NCBI GenBank assembly: GCA_002480085.1
Contig: DKPJ01000011.1
Coordinates: forward strand, 868,604 to 932,603
DNA from: Enterobacteriaceae bacterium UBA7338
GTDB lineage: Bacteria > Pseudomonadota > Gammaproteobacteria > Enterobacterales > Enterobacteriaceae
Reading direction: 5' to 3'
DNA length: 64,000 nt
Below the pieces are notes generated by a model, which was given only the letters and a program-made list of their open reading frames with translations, had not been told where the DNA came from and made no database searches. This document shows positions 59,184 through 64,000 of this stretch, piece by piece. How positions within the stretch are numbered: position 1 is the stretch's first letter; every line of letters begins with the position of its first letter. The translations under genes and the position numbers were made by a program.

Positions 59184-60968
59184 ATGTTCAAGTCAATTCG
59201 CGCACGCATTACCGCAGCCACCGCTGGCTGTCTGGCAATCGCTTTACTGATCAATACCGTGATCAACTACCAGGTGACACGCCAGGATAACCAGCAGGCC
59301 CAGCGGGATACGCTCTCCAGCACCAGCATCAGCCACAGCGGCGCTATCGCCGACTGGGTTAACAGCAAGATGACGATGATCGCCTCGCTGCAGAGCGTTG
59401 CGCTGACGGCGGATCCGGTTCCCAACTTCGCCCAGATCGCCCAGGCGGGCGGCTTTATTAACGTCTACGTTGGCTACGCCAGTAAAACTGCGAAGTTCTC
59501 GGATTCTAACGGCATCCCTGCCGACTACGATCCGACCATTCGCCCCTGGTATCAGCAGGCAGCGAAAGCCGACGCGCCAATCGTTACCGCCCCCTATGTG
59601 GATGCCGCCTCCGGCAAGCTGGTGGTGACCTTTGCCGTGCCGGTGAAGGAGAACGGCACCCTGAGCGCGGTGGTAGCGGGCGACGTGGCGATGGACAGCG
59701 TGGTGGCCAACGTGCGTACCATTCAGCCCACGCCGCAGAGCAGCGGCCTGTTGATCAATAGCGACGGAACGGTCATTGCCGCCAGCAATGCCGATCTGAC
59801 CCTGAAACCGTTCGGCGAGGCGATCTCCGGCGCGGATTTCAGTGCACTGCAAGCAGGAAGCCCGGTAGAGGGCGAATTTGACGGGGGGCAGAAGGCGCTG
59901 ATCGCGAAGCCCGTAAAAGGCACCAGCTGGCTGCTGGTGGTTGCCCTCGATACTAACGATGCCACCAGCGGCATGCGCGCCCTGCTTAAGGCCTCGGCCC
60001 TGTCGCTGATCGTGCTGGTGCTGACTGGCGTGGCGGTAATGCTTTGGCTGGTCACTACGATGCTGAAACGCCTGGTGGTTATTCGCGATGCGATGCACGC
60101 CATTGGTAACGGCACGGACGATCTCTCCCAGCGTCTGCCGGAGAGCGGCAACGACGAGGTGGCACAGATCGCCCACGCCTTTAACGTCTTCAGCGATAAG
60201 CTGGCGGTGGTGATGGTGAAGCTGCGGGACTCCAGCACCTCGGTGCAGCATGCGGCGCAGGAGATTGCTGCCGGTAACCAGGATCTCTCCGGTCGTACCG
60301 AGCAGGCGGCCTCCAGCCTGCGAGAAACCGCCAGCGCCGTGGAGCAGATCACCGCCTCGGTGGCCCAGTCAACCGACTCCGCAGCCCAGGCAAACAGCCA
60401 GGCGCATACCGCCTCTGAAGCGGCATCGCGCGGCGGCAGCGTCGTATCGCAGGCGATCTCGACCATGCAGGCCATTGAAGAGGCGTCGGCTAAAATCGGT
60501 GATATCACCAGCGTGATTGATGGGATCGCGTTCCAGACCAACATTCTGGCGCTAAATGCCGCCGTTGAGGCCGCCCGTGCCGGTGAACAGGGACGCGGCT
60601 TTGCGGTGGTGGCCGGGGAGGTTCGCACCCTTGCCAGCCGCAGCGCCCAGGCGGCGAAGGAGATCAAAACCCTGATCGAATCGACCACCGAGAGCGTAGC
60701 CACCGGGTCGCGCTACGTACGCCTGGCCGGGGAGAGCATGACCGACATCGTCTCCAGCATCGACAGCGTTTCGCTCATCATGCGTGAGATCACCGTCGCC
60801 ACCAGCGAGCAGATGAAAGGTATTCAGGAGATCAACCATGCGGTGATTGACCTTGACCGGATGGTGCAGCAGAACGCCGAGCTGGTGGTGGAGTCTGCCG
60901 CCGCTGCCGGGGCGCTCCAGTCGCAGGCGGGAGAGCTGGCTGAAACCGCAGGCCATTTCCGCATTTAA
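59184..60968 (+). CDS. Methyl-accepting chemotaxis protein with dCache sensor
   Basis: A 594-aa chemoreceptor. It has one helix at about 10-30, a periplasmic dCache-type sensor (about 35-270; DPTIRPWYQQAAK and YVDAASGKLVVTFAVPV are typical), a second helix (about 272-298), HAMP, and a signalling domain with the conserved hairpin tip GIAFQTNILALNAAVEAARA. It ends in GHFRI and lacks the NWETF-type pentapeptide that recruits CheR and CheB, so it is a low-abundance-type receptor. A sigma-28 promoter lies upstream. Ligand unknown; dCache sensors often bind amino acids. Not at this place in E. coli. Confidence 0.93.
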   Translation: MFKSIRARITAATAGCLAIALLINTVINYQVTRQDNQQAQRDTLSSTSISHSGAIADWVNSKMTMIASLQSVALTADPVPNFAQIAQAGGFINVYVGYASKTAKFSDSNGIPADYDPTIRPWYQQAAKADAPIVTAPYVDAASGKLVVTFAVPVKENGTLSAVVAGDVAMDSVVANVRTIQPTPQSSGLLINSDGTVIAASNADLTLKPFGEAISGADFSALQAGSPVEGEFDGGQKALIAKPVKGTSWLLVVALDTNDATSGMRALLKASALSLIVLVLTGVAVMLWLVTTMLKRLVVIRDAMHAIGNGTDDLSQRLPESGNDEVAQIAHAFNVFSDKLAVVMVKLRDSSTSVQHAAQEIAAGNQDLSGRTEQAASSLRETASAVEQITASVAQSTDSAAQANSQAHTASEAASRGGSVVSQAISTMQAIEEASAKIGDITSVIDGIAFQTNILALNAAVEAARAGEQGRGFAVVAGEVRTLASRSAQAAKEIKTLIESTTESVATGSRYVRLAGESMTDIVSSIDSVSLIMREITVATSEQMKGIQEINHAVIDLDRMVQQNAELVVESAAAAGALQSQAGELAETAGHFRI

Positions 60969-61112
60969 TCCCCTCCCGGCGCGCTTTTGAAACGATTTAG
61001 CGCGCCGGGACAGGGCTTTAACGCACAATGTCACTTTTGTTTAATCGTTACGCCCTTTTTTGATCAAAATCAGCATCGTTACCTCGCCCGTTTGATGTGA
61101 TGCAGGAAGCAA

Positions 61113-61130
61113 GTGTGAACAAAATCACAC
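61113..61130 (+). promoter_or_regulatory. Perfect CRP box
   Basis: GTGTGAACAAAATCACAC contains the full TGTGA-N6-TCACA consensus with symmetric flanks. TAATAG at 61155-61160 could be the -10 of a class II CRP promoter serving the next gene. It is centred about 59 bases before the ATG at 61181. Confidence 0.75.
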
Positions 61131-61180
61131 GAGGATTGTCCGGCAGGGAGCGCTTAATAGTCATTAACGGGGTAAATAGA

Positions 61181-61426
61181 ATGGCGCTGGTGAAAGCAAG
61201 TTTGACGTTGTTTGGTGGGGATACGGTCGTGGTACGCTGCTCAGAGAGCTGCCATATTCACTTGATGAGCGCGAAGAGCCACACGGCGAACGCCCAGACC
61301 GATATTCTGAGCGTACAGGATCGTAATAGCGCGTACCTGACCGTGCCCTACAGCGGCACCTGGAACGTGTTGATTGACAGCCACAGTCAGTCGCTGGAGC
61401 ACTCCATCAGCTACGTGGCTGCCTAA
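61181..61426 (+). CDS. DUF1883-like small beta protein
   Basis: An 81-aa beta-rich protein (MALVKASLTLFGGDTVVVRC, then HIHLMSAKSH and LTVPYSGTWNVLID). The pattern of an LM-S segment followed by VP-SG-W-V-D resembles the DUF1883 family as I remember it; no function is known to me. I choose ATG 61181 because an upstream GTG (61115) falls inside the CRP box; with that start the protein would be 103 aa. No signal peptide. It is convergent with chaC. Confidence 0.65.
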   Translation: MALVKASLTLFGGDTVVVRCSESCHIHLMSAKSHTANAQTDILSVQDRNSAYLTVPYSGTWNVLIDSHSQSLEHSISYVAA

Positions 61427-61433
61427 TCTCTCC

Positions 61434-62129
61434 TCAGGCGAAACCGGGCTGCAGCGAGTGGCCCGGTTCTTCTCCGCTTATCAGTCCCCGCACCTTGCCC
61501 ACTAAATCGTTCAGGCAGTCATCATGCATTCCGAGCTTGATCAGCTCCTGCTCCAGTGAGAAGAGATACTGGGCGTTGGTGCCCAGCGGGCCACTGGCAG
61601 CTGCGATCAGTGGCGCAATAACCTGGGCGCGGGTATCAGACTCATAGAGCGCGTGGCGCGGATCCATAATAAACACCAGGGCATTTACCGTCCGGCCATC
61701 GTCGAGGGCAAGCCTGCACCAGGTGGGCAGATAGCAGCCGGTGATCATCTCCCGCTTCCAGAGCAGGGTTAGCTCCTGCTCCAGAGTCTCTTCAGGCAGG
61801 CGGTAGGCGACGCCGGTGGTGCGTCCGCCCTCTTTCAGGGCAAGCATCCGCCCAGGCTGGCAGGCCGTGCCGCGACCGGCAGTAAGACGCAGGCAGAAGG
61901 CGCGATGCCAGCCCACCAGCGTGCCGGTGCAGGATTCGTTAAACTCCAGCGCTGGGTTCCACATCAGCGATCCGTAGCCGAAGATCCAGACCGGACCCTC
62001 GTCAGGCCGGCAGGCCAGAGTTGCCGCCAGCGACGCAGCGCGCTGTTCCGCAGACCAGAGCAGCGCTGCCTCAATATCGCCAAAGGCGGTTTTGCAGTCC
62101 GCCTGTATTAAAAAGTCGCGTGTTAACAC
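61434..62129 (-). CDS. chaC: Glutathione-specific gamma-glutamylcyclotransferase ChaC
   Basis: A 231-aa enzyme that cleaves glutathione to 5-oxoproline and Cys-Gly. The substrate-binding loop VWIFGYGSLMWNP lies at about residues 47-59, and the catalytic glutamate is in the LTLLWKREM-containing region. Same length as E. coli ChaC. The start is GTG at 62129 with GGAGG eight bases ahead. It follows chaB on the same strand after 196 bases. Confidence 0.95.
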   Translation of the reverse strand: MLTRDFLIQADCKTAFGDIEAALLWSAEQRAASLAATLACRPDEGPVWIFGYGSLMWNPALEFNESCTGTLVGWHRAFCLRLTAGRGTACQPGRMLALKEGGRTTGVAYRLPEETLEQELTLLWKREMITGCYLPTWCRLALDDGRTVNALVFIMDPRHALYESDTRAQVIAPLIAAASGPLGTNAQYLFSLEQELIKLGMHDDCLNDLVGKVRGLISGEEPGHSLQPGFA

Positions 62130-62325
62130 CTTCTACCTCCACCACTGCGTGCTTCCATGCGACCGTTATGTAGCTTTCCATGCATTTCGCTGCTGAATAA
62201 AAGCGCAGCCTGTGCAGACGATATGCAATTCGCGGGCCGCTTGCAAGCATGTGGCGAGGCATGCCGCATAAAAGCGGCAGCGCAAAAAAGTCGTTTTTGG
62301 CATCAAGGGTAGCGATATCAGCGGC

Positions 62326-62556
62326 TTATTTCTTTTTATGCCACTTATCGTCATCGCCTTTTTCATACTCGTGCTTAACCGCCGCCCAGGCGACCTTGTG
62401 GGCAGTCTCCTCCCGACTGTCATCCCCGCGTCGGTCATCTTTGTCTTTATACTGATCCCAGGCGCTGTTGAAGGCCTCTTTATAGATATCCTGGGCGTGG
62501 GCAGGAAGCACGTTTTTGACGTTGTCTGGCAGATCGCCTTTCGCTTTATAGGGCAT
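62326..62556 (-). CDS. chaB: Cation transport regulator ChaB
   Basis: A 76-aa small charged protein (MPYKAKGDLPDNVKNVLP, ending DDKWHKKK) of the ChaB family, named as a regulator of ChaA although direct evidence is thin. ATG at 62556 follows AAAAGGAGAGTTCAC. Same length as E. coli ChaB. Divergent from chaA. Confidence 0.96.
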   Translation of the reverse strand: MPYKAKGDLPDNVKNVLPAHAQDIYKEAFNSAWDQYKDKDDRRGDDSREETAHKVAWAAVKHEYEKGDDDKWHKKK

Positions 62557-62830
62557 GTGAACTCTCCTTTTAGCTAACAAACCTTAAGTGTGGCTGACAA
62601 AACCGCGTCTCGCCAGCTGCGTTATAAACATGCACTAAGCAGATTGCAATAATCTGTTTATTAAACTAATTTTCAACAAATCATCTTAATCCAGACGTCA
62701 TATGCAAAAACCATGGCAATGCCGTAAAAAAAAGTAAACATTCGCTCAAATTCGCTGCCGTTCTGCTATTTTAATCCCCTTAAAAATCTTAACTATACTC
62801 ATCAGCAACCGCACAATATGGAGATCCACG

Positions 62831-63931
62831 ATGACAGCGACGCACGAGGCGGTGAAAACCCGCCATAAGGAGACCACGCTCATTTTCCCGGTACTGGCGC
62901 TGGCAGTGCTTTTCTTCTGGGGTTCGACCCAGTCGCTGCCAGCCGTCATTGGTATCAACCTGCTGGCGCTGGTAGGGATCCTGAGCAGCGCCTTTAGCGT
63001 CGTCCGCCATGCGGACGTGCTGGCGCACCGGCTGGGCGAACCCTTCGGCTCGCTGATTTTAAGCCTCTCGGTAGTGATCCTCGAAGTTAGCCTTATCTCG
63101 GCCCTGATGGCCACCGGTGACGCCGCCCCGACGCTGATGCGCGACACCCTCTACTCCATTATCATGATTGTTACCGGCGGCCTGGTGGGCTTCTCGCTGC
63201 TGCTGGGCGGGCAAAAGTTTGCTACCCAGTACATGAACCTGTTCGGTATCAAACAGTATCTGATCGCCCTCTTCCCGCTGGCGGTGATTGTACTGGTCTT
63301 CCCGATGGCGTTGCCGGGAGCCAACTTCACCACTGGCCAGGCGCTGCTGGTCGCCCTGATCTCGGCAGCAATGTACGGCGTCTTCCTGCTGATCCAGACC
63401 AAAACCCACCAGAGCCTGTTTGTTTACGAGCATGAGGATGAGGGAGACGACAGCGATCCGCACCACGGCAAGCCGTCGGCGCACAGCAGCTTCTGGCACG
63501 CGGTGTGGCTGATTATCCATCTGGTGGCGGTAATCGCAGTAACGAAGATGAACGCCAATCCGCTGGAGGCGCTGCTGACGGAGATGAACGCGCCGGTGGC
63601 CTTTACCGGCTTCCTTGTGGCGCTGCTGATCCTCTCCCCGGAGGGGCTGGGGGCACTAAGAGCGGTGCTGAATAACCAGGTTCAGCGCGCGATGAACCTC
63701 TTCTTTGGCTCGGTACTGGCGACGATCTCCCTGACGGTGCCGGTAGTGACGCTGATCGCCTGGCTGACCGGTAACGAGCTGGTGTTTGCCCTCGGCGGAC
63801 CGGAGACAATCGTGATGCTGGCCTCGCTGCTGCTGTGCCAGATCTCGTTCTCTACCGGGCGCACCAACGTGTTAAACGGTGCGGCGCACCTGGCGCTGTT
63901 TGCTGCCTATCTGATGACGATATTTGCCTGA
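62831..63931 (+). CDS. chaA: Sodium-potassium/proton antiporter ChaA
   Basis: A 366-aa inner-membrane antiporter of the CaCA superfamily with about eleven helices; the E. coli protein exchanges Na+, K+ or Ca2+ for H+ at alkaline pH. The two alpha-repeat motifs are SVVILEVSLISALMATGD (first half) and LLILSPEGLGALRAVLNN (second half), with an acidic cytoplasmic loop between (EHEDEGDDSDPHH). Complete, same length as E. coli ChaA. Confidence 0.97.
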   Translation: MTATHEAVKTRHKETTLIFPVLALAVLFFWGSTQSLPAVIGINLLALVGILSSAFSVVRHADVLAHRLGEPFGSLILSLSVVILEVSLISALMATGDAAPTLMRDTLYSIIMIVTGGLVGFSLLLGGQKFATQYMNLFGIKQYLIALFPLAVIVLVFPMALPGANFTTGQALLVALISAAMYGVFLLIQTKTHQSLFVYEHEDEGDDSDPHHGKPSAHSSFWHAVWLIIHLVAVIAVTKMNANPLEALLTEMNAPVAFTGFLVALLILSPEGLGALRAVLNNQVQRAMNLFFGSVLATISLTVPVVTLIAWLTGNELVFALGGPETIVMLASLLLCQISFSTGRTNVLNGAAHLALFAAYLMTIFA

Positions 63932-63937
63932 GGTACC

Positions 63938-63967
63938 GCCCGGCGGCGCATGCTTGCCGGGCCTACC
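63938..63967. repeat. REP-type palindromic element at the right edge
   Basis: GCCCGGCGGCGC ... GCTTGCCGGGCCTAC is the reverse complement form of the REP unit at 9248. A further GTAGGCCGGG begins at the last ten bases, so this may be the start of a multi-unit BIME cut by the window edge. Confidence 0.7.
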
Positions 63968-64000
63968 AGTCCCGCATCCGGCCCTGAGCCGTAGGCCGGG

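Noticed and set aside
59244..60251. A 335-codon minus-strand frame opposite the chemoreceptor
   Set aside because: Histidine- and arginine-rich shadow without family similarity; the receptor reading has complete domains.
62262..62279. TGCCGC/GCGGCA hairpin between chaC and chaB considered as a terminator
   Set aside because: On the chaB strand the T run comes before the stem, not after it.

Overview
The window is a chromosomal segment of a gammaproteobacterium of the family Enterobacteriaceae. Gene order follows E. coli K-12 from acnA through cysB, topA, trp, tonB, opp, adhE, hns, galU, tyrTV, nar and cha almost gene for gene, and most proteins match the E. coli lengths I recall to within a few residues. 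The differences (no yciQ, kch, yciGFE or rssA at their usual places; an added ion channel, an Lrp/EamA pair, a chemoreceptor with a sigma-28 type promoter) suggest a motile Enterobacter-like relative. The species cannot be fixed from sequence reading alone.

Layout. 1-3300: 5' half of acnA, small genes ymiA and yciX, and cysB, all on the minus strand. 3300-10230: topA (-), yciN (+), sohB (-), the yciK-btuR pair (+) and rluB (-). 10230-11810: an AT-richer island with a membrane-active-looking protein (DUF4225-like) and a convergent two-helix membrane protein, sitting where E. coli carries yciQ. 11810-13300: yciO and rnm (-). 13370-20165: complete trp operon with promoter/operator, leader peptide and attenuator, then trpE, fused trpGD, fused trpCF, trpB and trpA. 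20170-24200: ompW (-), yciC-yciB-yciA (+), tonB (-), yciI (+). 24230-27250: yciY (-), clsA (+), yciU (+) and a voltage-gated K+ channel with a C-terminal zinc ribbon (-). 27270-32943: oppABCDF operon (-). 33600-38130: ychE (-), adhE (+) with a long structured leader, tdk (-). 38600-41430: hns (+), galU and rssB (-). 41790-43900: ychJ and purU (+), two tRNA-Tyr genes and rtT-type repeats. 43950-45404: divergent Lrp-type regulator and EamA permease. 45401-56556: narGHJI (-), narK (-) and narXL (+), the nitrate respiration and sensing block with visible FNR and NarL sites. 56557-63931: ychO (-), a secreted PEBP-family protein, ychN, a chemoreceptor, a DUF1883-like protein behind a perfect CRP box, chaC and chaB (-), chaA (+).

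How the genes work together. The trp block makes tryptophan from chorismate under TrpR repression and attenuation. Opp imports oligopeptides. The nar genes sense nitrate (NarX/NarL), import it (NarK) and respire it (NarGHI with chaperone NarJ); AdhE handles fermentative redox balance when no acceptor is present. TonB, OmpW, YciB and YciC, ClsA, YchO and ChaA serve the envelope.

The least explained parts are the 10.4-11.6 kb gene pair (possible toxin/immunity or envelope module), the replaced K+ channel, the adhE leader inverted repeat, and the CRP-box/DUF1883 unit. I saw no insertion sequence, prophage, integrase or CRISPR array. Comparisons with E. coli and family names are from memory, not from a search.
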